A stretch of 44,675 nucleotides of DNA from contig CAZBAV010000031.1 of the NCBI GenBank assembly GCA_964489955.1, positions 1 through 44,675 on the forward strand. Reading direction: 5' to 3'. A program made the translations under genes and the position numbers. The stretch is from Leadbetterella sp964489955. GTDB lineage: Bacteria; Bacteroidota; Bacteroidia; Cytophagales; Spirosomataceae. Shown here in pieces: positions 16,686 through 25,235 of this stretch (position 1 is the stretch's first letter; each line of letters opens with the position of its first letter). The notes beneath the pieces were generated by a model, which worked only from the letters and a program-made list of their open reading frames with translations, was not told the origin of the DNA and searched no databases.

Positions 16686-19084
16686 AAAAGACATTACAAA
16701 TAAATATTGCTGGTGTGCTATTCACAATAGAAGAAGATGCTTACCAAAAACTAGACTCTTATCTGGAGTCTCTGAAGAGATATTTCTCTACCTACGAAAG
16801 CCGCGATGAAATAATACAAGATATTGAAGCACGTATAGCAGAAAAATTTTACTCAAAACAGCAAGACTCGGGTATAATAGGCTTAGAAGACGTGGATAAG
16901 ATCATAAGTTCTATGGGTAGTGTGGCGGACTTTGAAGCCATTAAAGACGACGAAGATCTACAGCAGCCACGTCCACAAACATTCACAGCAGCATCTACTG
17001 GTCTATACAAAGATGGAAAAAGAAAAGCCCTCGGTGGTGTTTTGGCTGGATTAGCTCATAAATATGAGTTTGATGTGGTTTGGGCACGGGTTGGGTTTAC
17101 AACTGTTATTTTGTTAGTCTTATTTGCAGGAGTTAACTTCTTCACATTCGGAATATCTTTCCTATTAAGCCCTCTCATAGTTGCATATTTTGCGGGATGG
17201 GTCTTCTTGCCTGTGCGTTTTGACCTAGAAGAAAGCCCCGCCGTTCGTAAATTATATCGTAACCCTGATGATAAAGTAATTGGTGGCGTGGCATCCGGTC
17301 TGGCATCTTACCTTAAAACCGATGCAAAAACCATTCGGATTATGTTTGTGGTATCAGGTCTGGTACTTATTGGAGTCATCTTCTATATTTTACTATGGGC
17401 TTTAGTACCTATGGCTCATAGAGTTACGCAGAAACTCCAGCTAGAAGGCCAACCCGTAACTATCCAAAACATAGAGAGGTCTGTAAAAAGCAAAACAGAC
17501 GAACCCTTTGTGAGACAGGAAGGTACTTTATCTAAAATCTTTTTGTTCCCTTTTAGGCTAATTGGTTTGCTTTTTTCTTTCTTGGGCAAATTAGGACGCC
17601 CTCTGGCTATCGTATTTAGGGTTTTCTTTGGTCTTTTTCTCCTTTTTCTTGGCATTACAGCTGCGTTTTCTGCACTACTTGCCTTGGCTGTGTTTTTTGG
17701 TGTTAGCACCAGCCCAGAATGGTTTGAAAGCAACGGAAATGTCATAAATTATTTAGTTGGAGACTTCCCACCGCTCTTGGCTATCTTTGCTTTTTTTACT
17801 GCATTTATTCCTTCTTTGGCTTTAATTCTGGGCGGCATAGCCCTTATACTTAACAAAAGGATTGGAACACGTAACGTTTGGATAGTTCTGGGAGCTATAT
17901 GGTTCGCATCACTTCTCGGAGGCACCATAATGGGTGTGCAGTATGGTCTTAATTTTTCACACAGAAATTATGTTTACAATTCCCAATCCCATGCTGTCCC
18001 AGCTGAAACCATTGTATTAGATGCTGAGCCTAAAATTGATCATAACTTTGATTTTAGACCTAGTATTTACTTAAGTGGTGCAGACGGCAATGAACTAGTC
18101 GTAAACAAAAAAACATCTGCTTTAGGTGTAAACGTAAATCAGGCAAAAGAAAATGCTTCGGATGTAACTTATAACGTAATCGTAAGCGGACAGAAAGTGA
18201 AGTTCGACAACATTCTTACTCTTGGCGAAGGTGCGGCTTTTAGAGACCAGAGAGTAGAAGTAACTTTAGAAATTCCGAAGGGTAAACTAGTTAAATTCAC
18301 CGAAGACTTTGTGGAGAACTTTAGATATTGGATAAATGGTATAGATAACCTCACCGTATCGCAGGAAGAACTGCATAAATATACTTTTAAGGTAAATTCC
18401 AACTCGCGTCTGGAGTGTATAGATTGCCCGGCCTACAATCCGTATTCGGAAATAAATAGTGACTTTGGACCAGCTGAATTTAATGATGAGTTTGACAATT
18501 GGGATAATTTACCCTACCAGCAAGTACTAGATAGCACATCCCAATTTAATTCGTTATATGTAGCTAACAATTTTACCGTACTATTATTAAAAGGTAAAAA
18601 GCAGTCTGTGAAAGTTTTCACTAGCGGACAAGAGAGCATATTTGGGGAAATTGATTTAAAAAACACCAATGGCAAACTAAAGGTTAATTTCAAAGACCCG
18701 TTTAAGGATTATAGTGACAAAATGTATGTTTTAGTTACCACCCCGAATATCCGCGAGGTAAAAATAGAAAAAGGATCCAAACTGAAAACATATGGTTTTG
18801 AGGATAATGCCACCTTTGATATCTCTGGTGGAAGCCAGGCAGCCATAGATATCCAAAACCAAAGAGTATATCTATCCGTAGACGATAAATCCTATGTTCT
18901 TTTACAGGGACGTATAAATAATTTAGATGCCAAAGTAAGCCAAAAAAGCTTACTAAAAGCCAGCAATGCCAACATTAACTACGCTTCCCTTAAAGTACAG
19001 TCTGCAAGTGTGGCAGAAATGCCGAAACTTGGTAACCGTAGTTTTATTTCGGACAAAGAAAGTATTATCAAAGAAGAAAAATAA
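16682..19084 (+). CDS. membrane protein with two PspC domains and a GIN/DUF2807-like C-terminus
   Basis: 800 aa when started at the ATG that overlaps the PadR stop; a longer frame from 16625 would lie inside padR and is rejected. Residues 1-90 form a helical cytoplasmic region (INIAGVLFTIEEDAYQKL, DIEARIAEKF). PspC domains follow at about 108-178 (KALGGVLAGLAHKYEFD) and 190-245 (KVIGGVASGLASYLKTD), each with membrane helices. More membrane helices lie at about 290-430. The rest is a beta-rich region ending in repeats like DUF2807 head domains (KTYGFEDNATFDISGGSQAA). PspC proteins belong to envelope-stress responses; the role here is inferred. A terminator lies 20 nt after the stop. Confidence 0.9.
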   Translation: MKKTLQINIAGVLFTIEEDAYQKLDSYLESLKRYFSTYESRDEIIQDIEARIAEKFYSKQQDSGIIGLEDVDKIISSMGSVADFEAIKDDEDLQQPRPQTFTAASTGLYKDGKRKALGGVLAGLAHKYEFDVVWARVGFTTVILLVLFAGVNFFTFGISFLLSPLIVAYFAGWVFLPVRFDLEESPAVRKLYRNPDDKVIGGVASGLASYLKTDAKTIRIMFVVSGLVLIGVIFYILLWALVPMAHRVTQKLQLEGQPVTIQNIERSVKSKTDEPFVRQEGTLSKIFLFPFRLIGLLFSFLGKLGRPLAIVFRVFFGLFLLFLGITAAFSALLALAVFFGVSTSPEWFESNGNVINYLVGDFPPLLAIFAFFTAFIPSLALILGGIALILNKRIGTRNVWIVLGAIWFASLLGGTIMGVQYGLNFSHRNYVYNSQSHAVPAETIVLDAEPKIDHNFDFRPSIYLSGADGNELVVNKKTSALGVNVNQAKENASDVTYNVIVSGQKVKFDNILTLGEGAAFRDQRVEVTLEIPKGKLVKFTEDFVENFRYWINGIDNLTVSQEELHKYTFKVNSNSRLECIDCPAYNPYSEINSDFGPAEFNDEFDNWDNLPYQQVLDSTSQFNSLYVANNFTVLLLKGKKQSVKVFTSGQESIFGEIDLKNTNGKLKVNFKDPFKDYSDKMYVLVTTPNIREVKIEKGSKLKTYGFEDNATFDISGGSQAAIDIQNQRVYLSVDDKSYVLLQGRINNLDAKVSQKSLLKASNANINYASLKVQSASVAEMPKLGNRSFISDKESIIKEEK

Positions 19085-19104
19085 TGGTTAGAAGAGTGTT
19101 TGGA

Positions 19105-19138
19105 GAGACTGCCCGGATTCTGGGTAGTCTCTTTTTTT
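19105..19138 (+). terminator. intrinsic terminator of the PadR-PspC operon
   Basis: GAGACTGCCC (19105-19114) pairs with GGGTAGTCTC (19122-19131), with one G-U pair, followed by seven T. It lies upstream of the ATG at 19202, so the next gene cannot sensibly start at the TTG at 19100. Confidence 0.85.
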
Positions 19139-19201
19139 GTTTCCGGTTACAACCTTTTCCCGCGTTTGGTTGTCCCTGTAAAAAACTCTCCTCTTTTTGC
19201 T

Positions 19202-20461
19202 ATGATAAAAAGACTTTTACTTTTGCTATACATTGCTTTAGTAGCTGCGGGTTGTTCAGATGACTGCACCCAGACTCGCACATATCTGGCATCTGTGTAT
19301 ACCACAATCGACCGTTCCAGTCTAAAGAACAGCATCTCTACTACAGGAGCAAAAGACTTTGCTTTCCCGGGTAAAATATATGCTTACAAGCAATACCTCC
19401 TCATTGGCGAAGCCAAAGAAGGTATCCATATCATAGACAACTCTAACCCCCAGTCTCCCCAGAAGGTTGCCTTTGTTATTATTCCCGGAGTTATTGATTT
19501 TGCGGTGAAAGACGATGTCCTCTATGCCGACAATTACACAGACCTAGTGGCATTAAGTTTAGCAAATCCCACAAACGTACATGAAATTGGCCGTAGAGAA
19601 AAGGTATTCAATTATGGTATGTGGAATGGACGTTCATGGAACTACAACCCAACCTCTGGCCTGATTGCAGACTACAAATTTGAGTGGCGTACAGAGACCT
19701 TCAAGACCAATTGTGGAAACGACAACCCCGGTTTTTGGGGCGGTATATGGGGCACAAAAGACGCCATGTACAATAGTTCCGGCCCAACCGGAAGTGTTGG
19801 CCAAGGTGGTTCTATGGCACGGTTTACCATATATGACCAATACCTTTATGCAGTTACTGACAAAGATTTATTGGTTTATAATATACAAAATCCAGCCTTG
19901 CCAGACTCCACAAACAGCATAAATCTGGGAGGGGGAATTGAAACCATTTTCCCATATAACGACAAGCTTTTCATAGGCTCTAATACTGGTATGCACATTT
20001 ATGACAATGCCAATCCGGCAAAACCCACAAAGTTGGCGGTATTTAATCATGCCCGAGCATGTGACCCGGTGGTGGTGCAAGGTAACCGGGCTTATGTAAC
20101 CTTGCGGTCTGCTGGTTGGTGCGGTGCCGCTCCAAACCAACTGCACGTTATAAACATTGGCAATTTGGCCGCTCCATCTCTAATAAAATCATACGAAATG
20201 CAAAATCCCCATGGTTTGTCTGTAAGAGGCACAAAACTGAGTTTGGCAGAAGGCCAATATGGGCTAAAATCATTTGATATAGCGAACGAGTTGGACATAA
20301 AACAGCTTCAGCACCTCCGAGATCACCATGCATTTGATGTAATACAGCTAGCAGAAAACCACTTACTTGTGGTTGGTAATGACGGTTTCTACCAATATGA
20401 TAACTCTAACCCAGCGGGTCTCCGCCTTTTAAGTAAAATTGAAGTAAAAAGACCCTTCTAA
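19202..20461 (+). CDS. LVIVD-repeat beta-propeller lipoprotein
   Basis: 419 aa. The N-terminus MIKRLLLLLYIALVAAGC is a lipoprotein signal with the lipidated cysteine at 18. The body has repeats of the LVIVD type, each with a strand pair and a D/N-x-x-NP turn: IHIIDNSNPQSPQKV, LLVYNIQNPALPDSTN, MHIYDNANPAKPTKL, LHVINIGNLAAPSLI, YQYDNSNPAGLRLL. Such proteins form a surface or periplasmic propeller that probably binds a protein or glycan; no catalytic site is seen. The ATG at 19202 is chosen because a terminator lies between it and the only longer start, and because it begins the lipoprotein signal. The next gene follows after 2 nt. Confidence 0.88.
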   Translation: MIKRLLLLLYIALVAAGCSDDCTQTRTYLASVYTTIDRSSLKNSISTTGAKDFAFPGKIYAYKQYLLIGEAKEGIHIIDNSNPQSPQKVAFVIIPGVIDFAVKDDVLYADNYTDLVALSLANPTNVHEIGRREKVFNYGMWNGRSWNYNPTSGLIADYKFEWRTETFKTNCGNDNPGFWGGIWGTKDAMYNSSGPTGSVGQGGSMARFTIYDQYLYAVTDKDLLVYNIQNPALPDSTNSINLGGGIETIFPYNDKLFIGSNTGMHIYDNANPAKPTKLAVFNHARACDPVVVQGNRAYVTLRSAGWCGAAPNQLHVINIGNLAAPSLIKSYEMQNPHGLSVRGTKLSLAEGQYGLKSFDIANELDIKQLQHLRDHHAFDVIQLAENHLLVVGNDGFYQYDNSNPAGLRLLSKIEVKRPF

Positions 20462-20463
20462 GT

Positions 20464-21084
20464 ATGAAAAAGCTATTAATATTTTTGCTGCTATCGCCTT
20501 TTCTTGTACAAGCTCAAGAAAAAATCAGTCGATTTGTAAACCAAACAGAGTTATCCATCCTGATGGGACGAAGTATAGAAGGCCTACAATACTATCCCTA
20601 TTATTACAGTTCTTCCTCTATCTGGCCTGGCCCTTCTACGCCAAATGTCAGTACAAAAAAAAGAAACACAGGAAGTTTCAGTATCCAGACTTTTAACGGC
20701 TGGCGTATAAAACCCAAAACTACAGTTGGTTTAACCACAGGTCTTGATGCCTACCAGGGAGCTCTAATAGTACCCGTAGCTGCGGGAGTGAGACAGATTG
20801 TGATTGACAAAGGGGAAAAGTCCTCTAAGATCCAGGCCTCCTTAGATGCTGGTGTGGGAACTATGTGGCTTGACGACCAAGACGGAGCTTCCAAAGAAGG
20901 TGGGCTGATGGTAAATCCTGCAGTAGGTTTTATTTTTCCGACACGATCAGGATCTGCCTTTCTTATAAACTTTGGATACAAATACCAGCGTTACTCTCTT
21001 TCTAATACGGTAGAAGGTAGCTCCTATTCTCAGGAAAGCAGAAACATCAAGCGTTTCCAGCTTAGGTTTGGTTTTCAGTTTTAA
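20464..21084 (+). CDS. outer-membrane beta-barrel protein, unknown function
   Basis: 206 aa with signal peptide MKKLLIFLLLSPFLVQAQ. The remainder alternates hydrophobic and polar residues in strand-length blocks and ends with RFQLRFGFQF, the aromatic end typical of barrels inserted by BamA. I count about eight likely strands, so a small closed barrel is plausible. It begins 2 nt after the LVIVD lipoprotein gene, and the pair is certainly co-transcribed; a surface complex of propeller and barrel is a reasonable guess. It converges with dgt, only 7 nt apart, and no hairpin is seen between them. Confidence 0.78.
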   Translation: MKKLLIFLLLSPFLVQAQEKISRFVNQTELSILMGRSIEGLQYYPYYYSSSSIWPGPSTPNVSTKKRNTGSFSIQTFNGWRIKPKTTVGLTTGLDAYQGALIVPVAAGVRQIVIDKGEKSSKIQASLDAGVGTMWLDDQDGASKEGGLMVNPAVGFIFPTRSGSAFLINFGYKYQRYSLSNTVEGSSYSQESRNIKRFQLRFGFQF

Positions 21085-21091
21085 CTGTACC

Positions 21092-22432
21092 TTAAGGAGC
21101 TTGTATTCCCCGTATTTTTCTATATAAATCCATAGCCGAATTGTCTGTCATTTCAGATACAAAATCCACAATTCCTAATAAGTTTAAGTACAGGCCTTTG
21201 TCATCTTTTGGTAAAACCGGTAGCAACCGTAGGACCTTCTTTGATTTCTCAAAATTTGGTTCTAACAATGCCCCTACAAAATCCTCTAATAATCCATAAA
21301 TAACGTGGTATCCAGCTAGTTCTTTTTCTACTACCGAATGGTGGTTATAAATCCTCTCAAAAGAAAACTTATCTACCGCCTTAAGCTGTAATTTCAGAGA
21401 ATCATCAAGCAAATCAATAAGAGATCTTCTCACTTTTCCTTCCAGTAGATCTGCTTCATGCTCCATAAAAGCATCAGCACACAGTTGAGTAAGGTGGTTA
21501 ATAAGTAAAGCTCTGATAAGAGAGAGTTTTTGCTCCTCATTCTCCAAGCCATCTAGCTTTTTGTACAAATAATCTTTTTGCGGGCTATTGTCAAAAAGCG
21601 GCAAGAGTAACGTACATACCTCTTGAAAACCTACCACCTTTAGTTTGTAAGCATCCTCTAGATCTATAATTCTATAGCAAAGATCATCTGCGGCTTCCAC
21701 CAAATACACAAACGGATGCCTTGCCCAGACACCTTCTTCTTGCTGTCCAAGACCCAACTCTTTGGCCACAGACTCAAAGTAAGGCAGTTCCTCATCGAAA
21801 AAACCCGATTTCTTTGTGAACAGATTAGCTCTATTAAAGCCTTTAAGTGATGTACTTGGATATTTTACAATAGAGGCGAGTGTGGTATAAGTAAGTTTAA
21901 GTCCTGTTTGAGCAAAAATGCTTGTAAGAATCCTGAAAGCATTGGCATTTCCTTCAAACTTCTCTAAATCCAGACGTTGATTATCTGACAAGCCAAGGTT
22001 TCCTTTCTCTTTAAACAAGCCTTTAAAAAAAGTACGAATGGCTTCTTCTCCAAAATGGCCGAAAGGCGGGTTACCAATATCATGTGCCAAACAGGCCGTT
22101 TGTATCACGTCAGAAAGCTCGAACCTATAAAAATCTGCCGCAGCTGACGAAAAAAGATCTTGATACTTTGCAGTAAGCTTTTCTCCTACAGCTTTTCCTA
22201 GACTACGTCCTACAGAAGCCACTTCTAAACTGTGTGTAAGCCTATTGTGCACAAAAAAAACACCAGGAAGTGGGAAAACCTGCGTCTTATTTTGAAGTTT
22301 CCTGAATTGCGAAGAAAAAACCACCCGGTCATAATCCCTTATATAGTCTCCTCTACCACTTGCGGCCGAGGTGGCCGATGTTTGTTGAAAACGCTTGTTT
22401 GAATATAAAGTCTGCCAATTAATACTCCCCAT
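21092..22432 (-). CDS. dgt: deoxyguanosinetriphosphate triphosphohydrolase-like protein
   Basis: 446 aa HD-domain enzyme that hydrolyses dNTPs to deoxynucleosides and triphosphate. The metal ligands appear as H67 in RLTHSLEVASVG and H117-D118 in CLAHDIGNPPFGHFGEEAI. The N-terminal DYDRVVFSSQFRKLQNKTQVF is diagnostic for the Dgt family. Length fits the dGTPase type 2 group. It is the last gene of a three-gene operon after the GDP-fucose synthase and the TVP38 protein, 29 nt from the latter. The functional link with those two is not obvious. Confidence 0.95.
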   Translation of the reverse strand: MGSINWQTLYSNKRFQQTSATSAASGRGDYIRDYDRVVFSSQFRKLQNKTQVFPLPGVFFVHNRLTHSLEVASVGRSLGKAVGEKLTAKYQDLFSSAAADFYRFELSDVIQTACLAHDIGNPPFGHFGEEAIRTFFKGLFKEKGNLGLSDNQRLDLEKFEGNANAFRILTSIFAQTGLKLTYTTLASIVKYPSTSLKGFNRANLFTKKSGFFDEELPYFESVAKELGLGQQEEGVWARHPFVYLVEAADDLCYRIIDLEDAYKLKVVGFQEVCTLLLPLFDNSPQKDYLYKKLDGLENEEQKLSLIRALLINHLTQLCADAFMEHEADLLEGKVRRSLIDLLDDSLKLQLKAVDKFSFERIYNHHSVVEKELAGYHVIYGLLEDFVGALLEPNFEKSKKVLRLLPVLPKDDKGLYLNLLGIVDFVSEMTDNSAMDLYRKIRGIQAP

Positions 22433-22461
22433 AATATAAAGATATAAAACATTACCTCATT

Positions 22462-23121
22462 TCATTCTGACCATGCCTTCCGCACGAAGTAGAACATACC
22501 TGCTAGAGATACAAAAACTAAGATAGCAATAAACACTTGTTGGCTCCCTCCCGGATTCTCCAATGCCGCTTCTAGTTGTTTGGTTTCTCTGCCCGCGTAG
22601 ACTGCCAACAGTGTACGAGGAATCATCCCTAAAAAACCACCCAATAGTATGTTTCGGAACTTAGCTCCTGACATAGCAAAGACCAAATTGGTTACCGCAA
22701 AAGGGAAAAGAGGTGAAAGCTTCGTAAAAAAGACAACTTTTAGCTCATTGGCCTTTAGTTTTGTCCACACCTCTTTTGCCTTTCCATCACGCTGAAGCCA
22801 GTTTTCGATCCATTCCAAACGCATGACTTTGCATAATCCGTAGATTAGGGCAATAGCCGCCAGATTTATCAAGACAAGGAAAGGAAATGCGGTCCAACCC
22901 ATAAAAAAGCCCATTACTACAGCTAGAAAAGTAGGTGGACAGATAGCAAAAGCACAAGCCAAAACCAAAAAAAATGAAACTAATAGCCATTGCCAAAGAC
23001 CAAAGCCTTCTAGTAAAGACTGGTTTTGATACAGATAATAAGTCACCAAAGAAGAACACGCCAAAGGCAAAAATGTAAAAAGCACAAAACTACCTATACC
23101 TGCGTATTTCTGTTGGCTCAT
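22462..23121 (-). CDS. TVP38/TMEM64 (DedA-like) membrane protein
   Basis: 219 aa, five to six hydrophobic segments. The central VTT-type block shows FFTKLSPLFPFAVTNLVFAM followed by GGFLGMIPRTLLAVYAG, which fits the SNARE-associated/DedA superfamily where such re-entrant loops carry lipid or undecaprenyl-phosphate translocation. The exact substrate cannot be told. Its start overlaps the end of the GDP-fucose synthase gene by 4 nt, so the two are translationally coupled, which may hint at an envelope-glycan role. Confidence 0.88.
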   Translation of the reverse strand: MSQQKYAGIGSFVLFTFLPLACSSLVTYYLYQNQSLLEGFGLWQWLLVSFFLVLACAFAICPPTFLAVVMGFFMGWTAFPFLVLINLAAIALIYGLCKVMRLEWIENWLQRDGKAKEVWTKLKANELKVVFFTKLSPLFPFAVTNLVFAMSGAKFRNILLGGFLGMIPRTLLAVYAGRETKQLEAALENPGGSQQVFIAILVFVSLAGMFYFVRKAWSE

Positions 23122-24050
23122 TGAGTAACTTCTTCTTTGTAGTCTGCGTACACCTTAGCTATACCTTCTTTTAACCCAATGCTGTGTTTCCAGCCCAAAT
23201 CATGAAGCTTATTCACATCCATAAGTTTGCGTGGAGTGCCATCCGGTTTCTCTGTATTCCAGATGATTTCTCCTTCATAACCTACCTCAGCTTTTATAGT
23301 TTCGGCAAGTTCTTTTATAGTTATGTCTTCACCTGTGCCAATATTAACCAACGTGCTCTCATCATAATTCTCCATAAGGTACACACACGCATCTGCTAGG
23401 TCATCGGCATGCAAAAACTCCCGCATAGGCGAACCCGTACCCCAAAGCTCTACAGACGGTTTCCCATCTCTTTTTGCTTCGTGAAATTTCCTAATCATGG
23501 CTGGTAGCACATGCGAGTTGTTCAAATCGTAATTATCATTTGGTCCATAGAGGTTTGTAGGCATTACAGATACAAAGTTACTGCCATATTGGTCTCTATA
23601 AGCCTCACACATCTTTATCCCCGCTATTTTGGCAATAGCATAAGGTTCATTGGTAGGCTCAAGTAAGCCTGTTAGCAAGTATTCTTCTCTAAGAGGCTGC
23701 GGAGCAAATTTCGGGTAAATACATGACGAGCCTAAAAACATAAGCTTTTTCACTCCGGCTAAATGCGACCCATGTATTACACTATTCTGTATTTGCAGGT
23801 TTTCATACAAGAATTGGCCTTTGAAAGTGTTATTAGCTACAATTCCGCCTACTTTGGCAGCTGCCAAAAAAACGTAATCTGGCTTTTCTGCTGCCAAAAA
23901 TGCCTCCACTTTGCTACTATCCCTTAAATCCAACTCTGCCGAAGTCCTGTATATTATATTGTTATATCCCAGGTCTTGTAACCTCCTTACTATTGCAGAG
24001 CCAACCATCCCTCTATGGCCGGCTACGTATATTTTATCTGTCTTTTCCAA
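23118..24050 (-). CDS. fcl: GDP-L-fucose synthase
   Basis: 310 aa extended SDR enzyme that turns GDP-4-keto-6-deoxymannose into GDP-L-fucose with NADPH. Seen: the nucleotide loop GHRGMVGSA (11-19), the GSSCIYPK block (108-114), and the catalytic Y137-x3-K141 in NEPYAIAKIAG. The partner gmd is not in the window. The start codon is TTG at 24050: no ATG exists in frame between it and an upstream stop, and the protein must begin here because GHRGMVG follows at residue 11. A TAAATTTG box lies 43 nt upstream. It leads the operon with the TVP38 protein and dgt. Confidence 0.95.
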   Translation of the reverse strand: MEKTDKIYVAGHRGMVGSAIVRRLQDLGYNNIIYRTSAELDLRDSSKVEAFLAAEKPDYVFLAAAKVGGIVANNTFKGQFLYENLQIQNSVIHGSHLAGVKKLMFLGSSCIYPKFAPQPLREEYLLTGLLEPTNEPYAIAKIAGIKMCEAYRDQYGSNFVSVMPTNLYGPNDNYDLNNSHVLPAMIRKFHEAKRDGKPSVELWGTGSPMREFLHADDLADACVYLMENYDESTLVNIGTGEDITIKELAETIKAEVGYEGEIIWNTEKPDGTPRKLMDVNKLHDLGWKHSIGLKEGIAKVYADYKEEVTQ

Positions 24051-24093
24051 TTTTTTTGTATAAATTGACGTTCTAATTAAACCTAAAACGGTG

Positions 24094-24101
24094 CAAATTT
24101 A
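24094..24101 (-). promoter_or_regulatory. -7 box of the fcl operon
   Basis: TAAATTTG on the minus strand matches TAnnTTTG; no TTG with normal spacing is seen. The predicted transcript gives a leader of about 37 nt to the TTG start codon. Confidence 0.45.
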
Positions 24102-24106
24102 CGTGA

Positions 24107-24141
24107 TTGTCATCCAAATCTAAAATCAGGTATTATTTTTG
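24107..24141 (+). promoter_or_regulatory. promoter of the MORN-like gene
   Basis: TTG (24107-24109), 24 nt, TATTTTTG (24134-24141). The box is a full match but the spacer is slightly longer than usual. It lies 34 nt before the ATG at 24176 and back to back with the fcl promoter. Confidence 0.45.
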
Positions 24142-24175
24142 GGAGGCTTTTCTGATATCATTCAATAATAATTTA

Positions 24176-25210
24176 ATGCGGATACTATTTCTTATACTTG
24201 GCATATTCGCTATGCAGACCCTTTGGGCACAAGATGTGGTTCCCAAAGCCAAAACTCGTGAACAACACCGAGCGGACCGCAAAAAAATGACCTTGAAACA
24301 GAAGATAGAAAGTACTGTGCCAGTTGATGTTACCCTTCCTACTGCCAATCTACTTCTTCCAGGTAATAACAAAGTAAGCAACCTAGACGATCTAAAAGAT
24401 CTTAAACTTCCTTCTGCTGACCTTACTCTCCCGGGTAACAACAAAATAAGCAACCTGGAAGATGCTAAAAAGTTTGTAAACGAAACTATGCCCAACTATG
24501 GGAAAGACATCAAGGATAAATCCAAAAAAAACCTTAAAGACCTGAAAAGACAGAAAGCTAAGGTTTTTGATGGAAAAAAATATCATGGAATAGCGGTAGA
24601 AAAGACCATACTAAAAAGTGGTTCCGGTAGGACTCTTCACTACAGGGAGTTTTATATCTTAAAGGATCACCAAAATCCCCTGCCTTACCGTAGGATTTTC
24701 ACTTGGTTTGACCACAAAAATAAACGTATAACCGAGGTTGCGGCCAGAGACACAAAAACCAACAGTCTCCTACACGGACCTTACAAAGAGTATAGAGGAG
24801 AAAACCTCGTAAAAGAAGGTTATTACCACTTGGGTGTAAAAGATGGCCGCTGGATGGAGTATGACCGCAATAAAATTTTAATAGGAAAAGAAACCTTCAA
24901 CAAAGGACTTTATGCAGAGTCAGACATAAGCTATTACGGAGGAGACTCCACAAAAATAAAGGAAATCATGCCTAGCCTCTTTGGAAAAACCACAGGCGAC
25001 TACTATCGATTCCATGAAGACGGCACGCTAGCAGAGAGAGGCCAGTTCGATAACGGTGCAAGAGTAGACGTATGGGTGGAATATTACGTAGGTGGTAACC
25101 GCACAAAAAAACGAACCCAATACCCCTCTAATTTTTACACTTTAAGTGACCCTTACACACTTGTTGAATATGACGACAAAGGTAAAGTCACCTACGAACA
25201 CAAGAAATAA
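24176..25210 (+). CDS. exported protein with MORN-like repeats and a 24-residue tandem duplication
   Basis: 344 aa from the ATG at 24176, which starts a signal peptide (MRILFLILGIFAMQTLWAQ); a longer frame begins at a TTG that is probably the -33 element. Residues 54-77 and 78-101 are a tandem duplication, LP(T/S)A(N/D)L..LPGNNK(V/I)SNL(D/E)D. Residues from about 185 contain MORN-variant units as in YwqK-type proteins: LLHGPYKEYRGENLVKEGYY, VKDGRWMEYDRNKILIGKE, GDYYRFHEDGTLAERGQF. The unit often serves as a protein- or membrane-facing sheet. Function unknown. It is 25 nt before the next TlpA-like gene, probably one operon. Confidence 0.82.
   Translation: MRILFLILGIFAMQTLWAQDVVPKAKTREQHRADRKKMTLKQKIESTVPVDVTLPTANLLLPGNNKVSNLDDLKDLKLPSADLTLPGNNKISNLEDAKKFVNETMPNYGKDIKDKSKKNLKDLKRQKAKVFDGKKYHGIAVEKTILKSGSGRTLHYREFYILKDHQNPLPYRRIFTWFDHKNKRITEVAARDTKTNSLLHGPYKEYRGENLVKEGYYHLGVKDGRWMEYDRNKILIGKETFNKGLYAESDISYYGGDSTKIKEIMPSLFGKTTGDYYRFHEDGTLAERGQFDNGARVDVWVEYYVGGNRTKKRTQYPSNFYTLSDPYTLVEYDDKGKVTYEHKK
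24335..24478 (+). repeat. 72-bp tandem duplication inside the MORN-like gene
   Basis: Two adjacent 72-bp units (24335-24406 and 24407-24478) encode residues 54-77 and 78-101. The DNA has diverged more than the protein, so the duplication is not recent and the repeated motif LPGNNK-SNL is kept. Confidence 0.75.
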
Positions 25211-25235
25211 AACTTCATATATTCATTAAACCCCA

